Shown one piece after another: positions 37,854-46,098 of a stretch of DNA of 64,000 nt. Source of the DNA: Methanobrevibacter sp. GTDB taxonomy: Archaea; Methanobacteriota; Methanobacteria; Methanobacteriales; Methanobacteriaceae. The translations under genes and the position numbers were made by a program. The notes under the pieces were generated by a model. The model saw nothing but the letters and a program-made list of their open reading frames with translations. It was not told the DNA's origin and made no database searches. The DNA lies in contig NZ_JAFQSO010000013.1 in the NCBI RefSeq assembly GCF_017409525.1, positions 61,326-125,325 on the forward strand, written 5' to 3'. Position 1 is the stretch's first letter, and each line of letters starts with the position of its first letter.

Positions 37854-38034
37854 AAACTCTCCTTCCATCAGGATACTCTAAATAAGCACGTTTATTTTCA
37901 TCATCATAACCAGCAATAGGAAGTCCTTTAATCTTACATATATCCTGATCAATTTTAATAGATGCTTTAAATCTTTCCGTAAGTTCTTCATCAGAAATTC
38001 CATATGTAGAATCTAATTCATTTTCTTCAACCAA
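37837..38034 (-). CDS. Putative antitoxin partner of the zeta-like toxin
   Basis: 65 residues, acidic (MVEENELDSTYGISDEELTE), with a short C-terminal beta-rich part (AYLEYPDGRRVYVSEK). It precedes and overlaps the toxin frame, the normal order for an antitoxin/toxin pair. AGGAGGATTT is a good ribosome site. No known antitoxin fold recognised. Confidence 0.65.
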   Translation of the reverse strand: MVEENELDSTYGISDEELTERFKASIKIDQDICKIKGLPIAGYDDENKRAYLEYPDGRRVYVSEK

Positions 38035-38101
38035 AACAAATCCTCCTTATCACTAATTGTAATATAAAGTATCAACTTCATTAATAATAAATATTTTTGA
38101 A

Positions 38102-38311
38102 GTGAGAGTTAATGCAAAATACACTCATCTTTTCTTGAATGTTAAGTATAGTAATATTCAAAACGTGAATGGAAAAATAGGTTTATTTAAAGATTTTAGA
38201 AAAGAATATGAAAAGGAATATTCTCCTAATATTGTTGATGATTTTATAATTTTTTTAAAAAATGTTATAATCTTTTTTAATCAGATTTTTCCTAAATTTT
38301 CCAATTCCTGA
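38102..38311 (+). CDS. Possible small protein or gene fragment
   Basis: 69-residue frame from GTG 38102 with a moderately coding-like centre (GLFKDFRKEYEKEYSPNIVD) and a Phe/Ile-rich end. No ribosome site and no family recognised. It fills part of a 332-bp gap between the antitoxin and an MFS gene; could be a remnant. Confidence 0.22.
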   Translation: MRVNAKYTHLFLNVKYSNIQNVNGKIGLFKDFRKEYEKEYSPNIVDDFIIFLKNVIIFFNQIFPKFSNS

Positions 38312-38366
38312 AAATTCATCTGGCTTTACGTGGTGATGGAGTTTGATTGAATCACACATAGACAAT

Positions 38367-39737
38367 TCAGGCAACATATGGATTTTTAATTTTATTAAAT
38401 AGCAATAAGATTATTGAGGATATCCCTAAAAATATAACTATTGCCAGCATGATTTTGGATGAGATTATAAACAAAGGAATGTTACTTTCAAGAGTATTTG
38501 AAGTTCCTAAAACAAAACCGCAAGTTATGGAAAACAATGAAAGACTTATACTTTTTCCAACATCTTTGCTTGTGGACAACATTGTTGATGCATCAGACAA
38601 GTCCTTTTGCTCCACAAGTGTTAATACAAATCGATTGTTTGGTGATGAGAACAAACCGTGCCCGATTCCCTGAAGGACACATGCAATTAAAAGAACATAA
38701 ACAGGCACACAGTCCATGAAAAACAGCAGCACCACATTAACTAAAATGAACGTTAAAGCAATGGATGAAATTGTACGCTCATCACTTTTATCAGAGAGTT
38801 TTCCAGCGAATGATGAAACAAACACTACTGCAATAGGTGTTGCAAGTAAAAACAGTCCTGTTAAACGAGCATCATATCCTAAAGCATTTTGTAAATAGAA
38901 ATTCAATATATAAGATGCTATAAATGTCATAAAATACATTACAAATGCAGAATAATTACCTAAAAGATATTTGAAATTTTTTAAAAGCATTAAATTGTAT
39001 ACTGGATGTTTTTTATTCTTTTCAACTTTTAAAAATATGAATAAAAAGACGAGGCTCAGTATCAATATAAAGAAATTGCCGTCATCCAATCTGACAACAC
39101 CATACAAAAATAATCCCATAAAAATAAAATAAATAATTGAACCTAGCTTGTCTATTTCATTAATGTCATCAGTATACCATTCCTTACCCAAATTAATCAA
39201 TATTAATAGAGTAATGACATAAATTGGGATTAATATCATGAAAACCGCTCTCCAAGACAAGTAATAAACAACCAATCCCGATACGGTATTGGATAAGCAC
39301 AAACCTACATATCCGCAAGACCCCATTATTCCCATGGCATAACCCAGCTTGTCTGAAGGAAGCTGTATCGTAACAATGACATACATGGCTCCATTAATGA
39401 CCGCAGTTGCAACTCCCTGAATAATTCGAGAAATCAAAAGGGAGGCAATATCTGTTGAAAAAGCCGAAAGCAATAACCCTACAATCATTAATACAATACT
39501 ATATTTAAGGTATCTTCCAATTCCATGTTTTGAAACAAATTTTCCCAGCGGCAGCATTAACGACACGGACGTTACTAAAAAAACCAAATTGATAGCATTT
39601 ACCATTTCAACATTTAAACTTAAATCTGATGCTATTGTAGGGAGTGCTACCGTAACCATATTGGCTATGAATTGAACGCAAAATAACAGTAAGCATCCAA
39701 GAATCATAACCCTTTTGTCTTCAACTTCTTTTTTCAT
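38367..39737 (-). CDS. MFS transporter, DHA2-like drug exporter
   Basis: 456 residues from ATG 39737 (MKKEVEDKRVMIL); a longer form from 39797 is possible and neither start has a clear ribosome site. Fourteen predicted membrane segments, motif A-like PLGKFVSKHGIGRYLK between helices 2 and 3, and motif C-like GIMGSCGYVGLCLSN in helix 5. Proton-coupled export of drugs or other hydrophobic compounds is the usual role. The C-terminus is intact. Confidence 0.88.
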   Translation of the reverse strand: MKKEVEDKRVMILGCLLLFCVQFIANMVTVALPTIASDLSLNVEMVNAINLVFLVTSVSLMLPLGKFVSKHGIGRYLKYSIVLMIVGLLLSAFSTDIASLLISRIIQGVATAVINGAMYVIVTIQLPSDKLGYAMGIMGSCGYVGLCLSNTVSGLVVYYLSWRAVFMILIPIYVITLLILINLGKEWYTDDINEIDKLGSIIYFIFMGLFLYGVVRLDDGNFFILILSLVFLFIFLKVEKNKKHPVYNLMLLKNFKYLLGNYSAFVMYFMTFIASYILNFYLQNALGYDARLTGLFLLATPIAVVFVSSFAGKLSDKSDERTISSIALTFILVNVVLLFFMDCVPVYVLLIACVLQGIGHGLFSSPNNRFVLTLVEQKDLSDASTMLSTSKDVGKSISLSLFSITCGFVLGTSNTLESNIPLFIISSKIMLAIVIFLGISSIILLLFNKIKNPYVA

Positions 39738-39824
39738 ACGATATAAAAATATATTGATTTTATTGATATTAAAATATTCATTACTTTTAACCACCATTAT
39801 GAATATAATAAATCATGATTTTTC

Positions 39825-40075
39825 ATGTGCCTTGACAGACCGGACAAATTCAGCAGGATTAAGGACAACTTCATCGGAAAGGCAATTTTTTCATTAATCC
39901 TATGCGGTTACGGAATGTAGTTCTCACACGTGATTGCTGTAAAAGAGCTGTCCTACCACAATCCAGAATCCAGCCTGCTCTTCCCATTGACATTGTGCTG
40001 ATAGTATTTTTAAGCTGGCTTCTGCCATACCTTATGAGTAAAGTCCCTTATCTTAAAACTGTCAGTGAGGTTTAA
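39825..40075 (+). pseudogene. Decayed C-terminus of an acyltransferase-3-family membrane protein
   Basis: Reads MCLDRPDKFSRIKDNFIGKA, then FSLILCGYGM, an in-frame TAG where relatives have Tyr, then FSHVIAVKEL and, after a frameshift, IDIVLIVFLSWLLPYLMSKV and PYLKTVSEV. The GYGxYFSH segment and the final membrane helix match the C-terminus of acyltransferase-3 proteins. No N-terminal part is nearby. Confidence 0.6.
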
Positions 40076-40296
40076 TTCCACCATTAGTAATCATTATTCC
40101 GTTTTATCAACTTCGGTTTTAAATTACTAACTGAAATGAACATTTAAATCCCGAGACATTAACTTTTTAAACATTTTACGCTTATCAAACGTCAACCGCC
40201 AAAAATTGACCTCTTTTGCAATTAAAAAAAAACAAATTCATCTGAAAGAGAGAAAATTCAGACCACAATGTATTATAAAATATAGTAATGTATGAC

Positions 40297-40319
40297 ATGT
40301 ACTAAAAAATTTAGTACAT
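40297..40319. promoter_or_regulatory. 10-3-10 perfect inverted repeat
   Basis: ATGTACTAAA-AAA-TTTAGTACAT, just beyond the T-run end of cassette D. Strong symmetry suggests a repressor operator or rho-independent-like hairpin, but no flanking intact gene starts here. Confidence 0.5.
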
Positions 40320-40339
40320 ACAAAAAAACAGAGATGAAA

Positions 40340-40490
40340 AAGATTAAAATAGCATAAGTTCTAAAGTGAGGTAAATAGCACAACTATCACATGAACTTTC
40401 ATATAACTCCTCTCCGAAATAATTTTAACTAATTAATGATTTAATTTTTAAGTTATATATAATTAATAGCTATTTTTAATTAACAAATAT
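40340..40490 (-). repeat. Dispersed TATA/micro-ORF cassette, copy D
   Basis: Second sub-type, with TTATATATAACTTAAAAATT TATA region, GGAGAGGAG ribosome site, ATG at 40402, 13-residue frame MKVHVIVVLFTSL. Closer to copy F than to B, C and E. The T-run is missing here, replaced by CTCACTTTAGAAC. Confidence 0.7.
40361..40402 (-). CDS. Micro-ORF of cassette D (13 aa)
   Basis: MKVHVIVVLFTSL, with GGAGAGGAG six bases before the ATG, one of the best ribosome sites in the window. Substitutions relative to the other copies (Thr to Val, Ala to Val) keep the frame. Confidence 0.4.
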   Translation of the reverse strand: MKVHVIVVLFTSL

Positions 40491-40617
40491 CAAATGGTGA
40501 TGTGGCTCAACTATCTCAGAAAAAATCCACTCATCGAATAAAAATTAACTAACAATGAACTATAAAAAAAATTTTTAAAAGAGATTTGAAAAATTTAAAA
40601 GTAGTAAAAGAAAAAAA

Positions 40618-40659
40618 CAATGTCCCCAACATGAAACATGCTTGAGTAGGTAGACATTG
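40618..40659. ncRNA. Possible structured RNA element
   Basis: CAATGTC (40618-40624) pairs with GACATTG (40653-40659), enclosing a CATG-AAA-CATG hairpin (40630-40640) and GCTTGAGTAGGTA. It is flanked by A-rich and AT-rich sequence without genes and is distinctly more GC-rich than its surroundings. It lies about 230 bp before the GNAT gene. Unrecognised; could be a small RNA or the end of a lost mobile element. Confidence 0.35.
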
Positions 40660-40886
40660 AATTAATCCAATTATTCAAAATTTAGAATTTAAGTACCCAA
40701 AAATGGATTTTAAACTCTTAATGAACATTATTAAAGAAATTATATATAAAGTTTGTTATTTTTTAATTTATAAATGTAGAAAGTGTCGATTAGAGCTCAA
40801 CAAACCCAAATATGACCTTTTAAAGTTATCGCTAAACAATAGTTCCAATATTCGAAGATTTCTACAGTTTAAAGGAGAAATCAATT

Positions 40887-41411
40887 ATGGCATTGATTAA
40901 ATTACAGGAAAAAGATTCTACAGAATTTAAAAGATTAATGCAGGAATCATTTCAATTAGGTTATGAAGAAGTCATCGGCAAATGTAAAGAGTTGATATTA
41001 CCTGAAAAAGACATCGATGAATGCTTAAACAGAAAAAACATCTATGCGTATCTTCTTAAAAATAATGAGGAAATACTTGGCGGTGCAATTGTAGAAATTA
41101 ATGAAAAGACACAGACCAACCAATTGGATTTCTTATTTGTAAATGTTCACAGTCAAAATGCAGGAATTGGACAAAAAATCTGGAGAGAAATAGAAAATCT
41201 ATATCCCAATACGAAAATATGGAAAACCTACACACCATACTTTGACAAAAGGAATATTCATTTCTATGTAAACAGACTGGGATTTCATATAGTAGAATTC
41301 TACAACGAAAAACATCCCGACAAGAATTGGGATGAAAACCATCCTATGGAAGATCAGGAAATGTTTGAATTTGAAAAGATTATGGGTAATAGACATACAT
41401 ATATACGCTGA
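40887..41411 (+). CDS. GNAT-family N-acetyltransferase
   Basis: 174 residues, AAAGGAGAAATC before the ATG. GNAT core: YAYLLKNNEEILGGAIVEIN, LDFLFVNVHSQNAGIGQKIW (acetyl-CoA loop, Q/GxGIG type) and FYVNRLGFHIVEFYNEKHPD. Acceptor unknown; typical for antibiotic or small-amine acetyltransferases. Stands alone and is followed by an 8-bp-arm inverted repeat. Confidence 0.9.
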   Translation: MALIKLQEKDSTEFKRLMQESFQLGYEEVIGKCKELILPEKDIDECLNRKNIYAYLLKNNEEILGGAIVEINEKTQTNQLDFLFVNVHSQNAGIGQKIWREIENLYPNTKIWKTYTPYFDKRNIHFYVNRLGFHIVEFYNEKHPDKNWDENHPMEDQEMFEFEKIMGNRHTYIR

Positions 41412-41485
41412 AAACCGATTAAATTTTGATATCCTTACAGTTAATGTTAGAAACGTTTCATTAAAACCATGTCCTTGAACTTATT

Positions 41486-41511
41486 TTGATTCTAATAATG
41501 GTCAGAATCAA
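41486..41511. terminator. Inverted repeat after GNAT gene
   Basis: TTGATTCT / AGAATCAA with a 10-bp spacer, 75 bp past the stop. No T-run, so terminator or operator role is uncertain. Confidence 0.3.
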
Positions 41512-41581
41512 TAATGATGGTGAATATAACTCCACCCACAACTTTCGGATTTTACTCGTAAGGAACACATTTATATAATAG

Positions 41582-41601
41582 TTATGAATTTGTATTCATA
41601 A
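41582..41601. promoter_or_regulatory. Operator-like inverted repeat at DUF134 promoter
   Basis: TTATGAAT-TTGT-ATTCATAA, perfect 8-4-8 symmetry starting 2 bp after the TATA box CATTTATATAAT (41569-41580) and so covering the expected start of transcription. GGGGAG precedes the ATG at 41631. Autoregulation by the helix-turn-helix protein encoded next is likely. Confidence 0.65.
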
Positions 41602-41630
41602 TACCTGAAGGTACATTTGGGGAGAATAGT

Positions 41631-42158
41631 ATGGTAAGACCTAAACGAATGAGAAGAGTAGTTACATGTCACAAACATGAGTTGCACCGGAATCGAAAAC
41701 CGATTGAATTATCAGTAGATGAGTTTGAAGCTATCCGATTTAAAGATTATCATGATATAAAGCAAACTGAGGCTGCTGAATTTATGGAAATTTCACAGTC
41801 AACATTTCACAGAATCCTGAATTCTGCAAGACATAAATTGGCTACCTCTTTAATTGAAGGCCGACCAATAGTTGTTGTAAAAGGTGATACAATGATTAAT
41901 CCGAACAAATATTTATGCGAAGATTGTGGTTTCCAATGGTCAAATCCAGAAAAGAAATATGAAGAATGCCCTGATTGCAAATCAACAAACATTCGCAAAT
42001 TAAACGCAAACAACAGAAGAAATCAAATGTCAAATGATACATGCAGTTGCCCTAACTGCGGTTACACTGAGCCAAAGATTAGAGGCATTCCATGCAGAAC
42101 CAAAACATGCCCTGAATGCGGTTCACCACTACAGGGAAGAGGATTATGCAATATTTAA
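41631..42158 (+). CDS. DUF134 helix-turn-helix protein with zinc-ribbon C-terminus
   Basis: 175 residues. N-terminal DUF134 domain (MVRPKRMRRVVTCHKHELHR; ELSVDEFEAIRFKDYHDIKQ; TEAAEFMEISQSTFHRILNS), a sigma-70-region-4-like helix-turn-helix. Two zinc-ribbon units follow: CEDCGFQW with CPDC near residues 98-120, and CPNCGYTEP with CPECGSPLQG near 140-165. DUF134 genes often neighbour nitrogenase-cofactor-like and Mrp ATPase genes. First gene of an operon with a small zinc-ribbon protein and a broken ferredoxin. Confidence 0.9.
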   Translation: MVRPKRMRRVVTCHKHELHRNRKPIELSVDEFEAIRFKDYHDIKQTEAAEFMEISQSTFHRILNSARHKLATSLIEGRPIVVVKGDTMINPNKYLCEDCGFQWSNPEKKYEECPDCKSTNIRKLNANNRRNQMSNDTCSCPNCGYTEPKIRGIPCRTKTCPECGSPLQGRGLCNI

Positions 42159-42175
42159 ATAGGAGATGAATTAAA

Positions 42176-42463
42176 ATGACTGACAATCTGGAATATATAT
42201 GCAAAGAATGCGACTTCAATTGGATAACATTAAACGGCGAACATAAAATGTGTCCTAAATGCCACAGCGAAACAATAGAATACGTTGGAAAAGTCGAAGG
42301 ATTGGATGTCGATTCCATATTGAATCACAACAAAAGGATGGGAGGATGCTGCGAATCTGCCCGTGGAAGAGGTCCAATGACATGTGGAAAACCATATCCC
42401 GACCACCATGACCCTAATATCCCACATAACCCTAAAAAATGCTGTGGACACAGAGTATACTAA
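42176..42463 (+). CDS. Small cysteine-rich zinc-ribbon protein
   Basis: 95 residues. CKECDFNW and CPKCHSE form one zinc ribbon (residues about 9-35); CCESARGRGPMTCGKPYP and a final CCGHRVY add further Cys and His. Likely metal-binding. GGAGATGA precedes the ATG, 17 bp after DUF134. Function unknown. Confidence 0.8.
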   Translation: MTDNLEYICKECDFNWITLNGEHKMCPKCHSETIEYVGKVEGLDVDSILNHNKRMGGCCESARGRGPMTCGKPYPDHHDPNIPHNPKKCCGHRVY

Positions 42464-42501
42464 AAAATACTCATCTTTAATTATTTTGGAGGTTAAAAAA
42501 A

Positions 42502-42679
42502 TGGCTGACATTACAATAGACACCAGCAATGTGATGATTTCGGAGACTGTACAGACGTCTGCCCAATGGAAGTTCTGATTCTTAAAGACGGCAAATTAAC
42601 CATCAATGAACCTGATGAATGCAGTTACTGCGAAACCTGTGTAGACATATGTCCCAACGAATGCATCACAATCAAATGA
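42502..42679 (+). pseudogene. Ferredoxin gene with single-base frameshift
   Basis: ATG at 42502 follows GGAGGTT. The first frame reads MADITIDTSN and then leaves register; the next frame continues GDCTDVCPMEVLILKDGKLT and ends CSYCETCVDICPNECITIK, a two-cluster 4Fe-4S ferredoxin. Adding one T at about 42531 would make TGT (Cys) and restore a 59-residue protein. Either a real mutation or a base missing from the assembly. Third gene of the DUF134 operon. Confidence 0.75.
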
Positions 42680-42773
42680 AAATTCAAATCATTCCTTTTA
42701 TCATCATATTTTTTTAATCATATGATAATGAGAAATCCGAAAAAAAAATAAAAAAAATGATGATTTGCATCAT

Positions 42774-43904
42774 TTAACTATTTGAATTTAAATACTTATC
42801 AAATTTCAAGTATATATTCTCTTCAAATTGTGCAAATCTCTTTTTAACTTTTAATTTTCTGAATAATAACTCTCTTATCCAATCAACTAAACCACAAACA
42901 ACAAATATTCCTGCTCCAATAAGAATGACACTTATAAACAATGAAATTGGATCCATGTGAGCTATAAATTCAAATTTTTTATCAAAGAAGAAATGTGCAA
43001 GTGACATGTTATTGTGTATAAGATAGACTCCAAAACAGACCGGAGTAAAGAATTCTATAACAGATATGACGGCTGATTTAGTAATATTCATTTTTTTAAA
43101 GAAACAGAATAATGCAATACCTCCAATGAAATATAATGGAGATAAATAACAATTAAATGAATATAAGTTAAATCCAGGTTCTATTAAACCGGATACATCA
43201 AGCACATACCTCAATATCCAGGATATTAAAAAACATGCAACATAAATCAAAAGCCATTTGTAATTTTTAAACATTTTAAATATCTCATATTTATGTATAA
43301 GGCCGCCAGTGTAATATAACACTAAAAACCATAAAACACTGTATCCCTGATTAAGAGTAAATGCCATATCCTGATTTAAAATTGCAGGCAACAGTGAAAA
43401 TATAATGAATAAACTTAAAAATACTGACAAATCCTGTTTTTTAGTAAAATGTTTCAATCCTAAGTTTATAAACGGTGAAAGCAAAAACATTCCAACATAT
43501 GCTGTGAAGAACCAATATCTACTAAATTGAGCTTTAGTAAAAAATGTAGGAATAATTGCTTTCCAATATTGTTCCAAACCAATTTCATTAGGAAATATAA
43601 ATTTCAACGCGATTATAATAATTATGGAATAAAATAAAACCTCCGCCCATAGCGTTAATAAACGATAATATCTGGTCTCTTTACCATAATAGACATAACC
43701 TGTTATCAAAACAAAACAATTAACAGCAACCAACAGTATTGACTCTAATAACCATGCCGATTCATATTGTAGTGAAAGCGGTACAGTAGCACCAATTACG
43801 CCTCCCTGACCCAATATATGAACCATAGGCACCATCAACATGGATACAACCCTAAGCAGGTCTATTCCATAATCCCTTTTAGTAACACTTATATTAATAC
43901 TCAT
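42774..43904 (-). CDS. Acyltransferase-3-family membrane protein
   Basis: 376 residues with about ten membrane segments. Signature RDYGIDLLRVVSMLMVPMVH near residues 10-29 with the family Arg and His, WFFTAYVGMFLLSPFIN, and GVYLIHNNMSLAHFFF near residues 293-308. Relatives such as WecH and OafA acylate surface polysaccharide or exported glycolipids. Complete at both ends. Stands alone. Confidence 0.9.
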   Translation of the reverse strand: MSINISVTKRDYGIDLLRVVSMLMVPMVHILGQGGVIGATVPLSLQYESAWLLESILLVAVNCFVLITGYVYYGKETRYYRLLTLWAEVLFYSIIIIIALKFIFPNEIGLEQYWKAIIPTFFTKAQFSRYWFFTAYVGMFLLSPFINLGLKHFTKKQDLSVFLSLFIIFSLLPAILNQDMAFTLNQGYSVLWFLVLYYTGGLIHKYEIFKMFKNYKWLLIYVACFLISWILRYVLDVSGLIEPGFNLYSFNCYLSPLYFIGGIALFCFFKKMNITKSAVISVIEFFTPVCFGVYLIHNNMSLAHFFFDKKFEFIAHMDPISLFISVILIGAGIFVVCGLVDWIRELLFRKLKVKKRFAQFEENIYLKFDKYLNSNS

Positions 43905-44074
43905 AGTTCATCCCTCATAGATTTTAAAAAAAATATGTACAGAATAACAATCCTTAATAAAATATTATTTTCATAATCATTAAATTTATTGTTTATCCAT
44001 AGAAGATTGAGCATTTGCTTCATGTCAGATTGGGACTGAAAAAAATGAAAAGATTAAAAAAAATTAGATAATTA

Positions 44075-44147
44075 AGAGTCCCGAACGGAGTCGAACCGCT
44101 GTCTCTGGGTCCAGGGCCCAGAAGGATTGCCACTACCCTACGGGATT
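44075..44147 (-). tRNA. tRNA-Gln (CTG) with unusual features
   Basis: Folds as a cloverleaf on the minus strand: acceptor AATCCCG with CGGGACT (one A-C mismatch at 2:71), T arm GCGGTTCGACTCCGT, anticodon stem CTGGG/CCCAG and loop CCCTGGA, giving anticodon CTG. Position 33 is C instead of the near-universal T, and the discriminator base is C. Another tRNA-Gln(CTG) with normal features lies at 58792. CCA not encoded. Confidence 0.75.
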
Positions 44148-44164
44148 ATACCATTATTTTTAGA

Positions 44165-44315
44165 AATCATCATATATAAATCATGAATTCTAAAAAAAGT
44201 AGTGTAGAGAGAACAAAAGTTATACAACTATCGCATGAGTTTTCATGTAATAACCTCAATTATTTTAATTAATACTATTTTACTTTTTTAAATTATATAT
44301 AAATAGCTATTTAAT
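44165..44315 (-). repeat. Dispersed TATA/micro-ORF cassette, copy E
   Basis: TATA region TTTATATATAATTT, TTGAGG, ATG at 44246 opening an 8-residue frame MKTHAIVV ending at 44220, then TTCTCTCTACACTACTTTTTTT. Identical over 59 bp to the promoter/leader of the gene at 29852. It lies just beyond the 5' end of the tRNA-Gln gene. Confidence 0.8.
44220..44246 (-). CDS. Micro-ORF of cassette E (8 aa)
   Basis: MKTHAIVV followed by TAA. It ends exactly where the conserved codons of the other copies end, so the first eight residues are the core of the family. TTGAGG lies 7 bases upstream. Confidence 0.4.
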   Translation of the reverse strand: MKTHAIVV

Positions 44316-44446
44316 TAATTTAAAAAAACATCAACATTACCATCAATTCTTAAAATTTATATACTTACAAATGGAAAATAAGTCGTCTTTATTTTTTCAC
44401 TATACTCCATTTGACTTATTTCTCCCTATCCTTTTTCTTATATATT
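44316..44446. other. Non-coding sequence with promoter-like motif
   Basis: ATTTATATACTTACAAATGG at 44355-44374 matches motifs at 37120 and 48185. An imperfect repeat of AAATAAGTC (44377 region) and GACTTATTT (44412 region) follows. No gene seen. Confidence 0.35.
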
Positions 44447-44464
44447 TGGTCAGTTAACTGACCA
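44447..44464. promoter_or_regulatory. 18-bp perfect palindrome upstream of ATPase gene
   Basis: TGGTCAGTTAACTGACCA, immediately followed by the TATA box CATTTATATACTA. This placement is typical of an operator that blocks or recruits TATA-binding protein. No regulator is next to it. Confidence 0.7.
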
Positions 44465-44533
44465 CACATTTATATACTATGCAGTCAAATATTTAACCAA
44501 CAATGAGAATAAGTTCATGTGATGTGGTTTTAT

Positions 44534-45985
44534 ATGTATGAAAAAGAAGAAATTATTGAGGATTATATCAGAGAAGAATTATTTGATGTCCCTAACATTT
44601 TAAATAATGAATTGTCTTTAAACGGCATGAATTTCCAATTAAGAAAGGAATTTAATTTTATTAAAAGACATGTTGATGAGTTTCTAGAAAAAACAACCAA
44701 TAACAGATATTTTGCACTTCCTGGTTTAAGAGGCGTAGGTAAAACAACACTACTGTATCAGACATATGAATATTTATACAAATCCAAAAATGTCAATCCT
44801 AACCAGATACTATTCATATCATGCGAAAACTTAAATGATATTGTTGATTTTAAAATCATTGATGTTGTAAAACAGTTCCTAAGCACTTATCACAACACTA
44901 CCTTAAGACGATTAGACAAAAAGATTTTCCTGCTTATTGATGAGTCACAATATGACAAGAACTGGGCATTATCAGGTAAGCTAATATTCGATAAGACAAA
45001 AAACATTTTCATGATTTTTACAGGTTCGTCAGCCCTCAACCTCGAATATGATGCCAACTCAACAAGAAGACTGCTTAAGCAAAATATAACTCCACTGAAC
45101 TATAATCAACATCTGAAACTAAAATATGGCTATGATGCAGCTGACGTTTCCACTTCCCTTAAAAAACTAATTTTTGAGGGTGATGTTGGTGATGCAATCA
45201 CAACCGAACATGCTATCAATCAGGACTTGATTAATCTTGAAAACTACTCTACAACTGACTGGGATGAATATCTAAAATACGGCGGATTTCCAACTGCACT
45301 CTTTGAAGACAACCACAATATAATATGCAAAAACATCACAGACATGATTAAAAAAGTCATTTCACACGACATGGGAACCATCTCCTCCATAACCTCAGAT
45401 AGCCAGACACACGCCAATCGTTTATTGAGGTTTTTGGCTCTTCAAAAACCTGGAGACATTTCACAGGAAAAGATGGGATCTTATCTTGGAACATCCAAAG
45501 GCAACATCCGAAATATCCTGGACATATTGAAAAAAACTCAACTGATATTTCACTGCGAACCTCATATTGCATCCGCTAAAAGGTCCATTAAATCATGGGA
45601 GTATTTCTTTGCAACATCAAGCATCAAACATATCTTAACATCATCAATCGGGAATCTTAATTCAAATAAGAAAGCATATCTTGGAGTCCTTCTTGAAAAT
45701 CTTGTTGCATCAACCTTATTCTACTTAAGCCATGAAGATGGAAACTTTTTTAAATTGTATTATGATCCAGAAAGTGATGGCAATGTTGACTTTATTATCC
45801 AAAGGGAATTTCAAAGTCCAATTCCAATAGAAGTAAGTATGGGTAAAAAAACCAAAAAACAAGTTTCTTCTGCTATTGAACGTTATAATGCGAATTATGG
45901 TATTATAATATCAAATACAACAAAAACTATTAAAAAAAAGGACAATGTTATCTATTTGCCTCCTAAAACATTTTCCTTTTTATAA
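44534..45985 (+). CDS. AAA-type ATPase with DUF4143-like C-terminus
   Basis: 483 residues from ATG 44534 (in-frame GTG at 44519 and ATG at 44522 are alternatives; GTGATG would serve as ribosome site). Walker A ALPGLRGVGKTTLLYQ near residues 60-75, Walker B IFLLIDESQYDKNW near 130-143, and a sensor-like FTGSSALNLEY near 165. C-terminal nuclease-like fold with NVDFIIQREFQSPIPIEVSM and lysines (KKTKKQ), as in DUF4143 proteins. This large archaeal and bacterial ATPase family has no defined role; mobile-element and defence links have been suggested. Confidence 0.88.
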   Translation: MYEKEEIIEDYIREELFDVPNILNNELSLNGMNFQLRKEFNFIKRHVDEFLEKTTNNRYFALPGLRGVGKTTLLYQTYEYLYKSKNVNPNQILFISCENLNDIVDFKIIDVVKQFLSTYHNTTLRRLDKKIFLLIDESQYDKNWALSGKLIFDKTKNIFMIFTGSSALNLEYDANSTRRLLKQNITPLNYNQHLKLKYGYDAADVSTSLKKLIFEGDVGDAITTEHAINQDLINLENYSTTDWDEYLKYGGFPTALFEDNHNIICKNITDMIKKVISHDMGTISSITSDSQTHANRLLRFLALQKPGDISQEKMGSYLGTSKGNIRNILDILKKTQLIFHCEPHIASAKRSIKSWEYFFATSSIKHILTSSIGNLNSNKKAYLGVLLENLVASTLFYLSHEDGNFFKLYYDPESDGNVDFIIQREFQSPIPIEVSMGKKTKKQVSSAIERYNANYGIIISNTTKTIKKKDNVIYLPPKTFSFL

Positions 45986-46098
45986 TTTATTTTTTTTAAC
46001 CTTAAAAAAGTAGCCCATACATAAGTAATAAAATTCTATCATTCTCATTTTTAAGCCATAGTTATGGTGAGTGAAAAATTCTTTAAGGGGATTTGAAT

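Noticed and set aside
40703..40900. 65-residue ORF before the GNAT gene
   Set aside because: It runs through the ribosome site and start of the GNAT gene, has no ribosome site itself and AT-driven composition. Treated as leader sequence.
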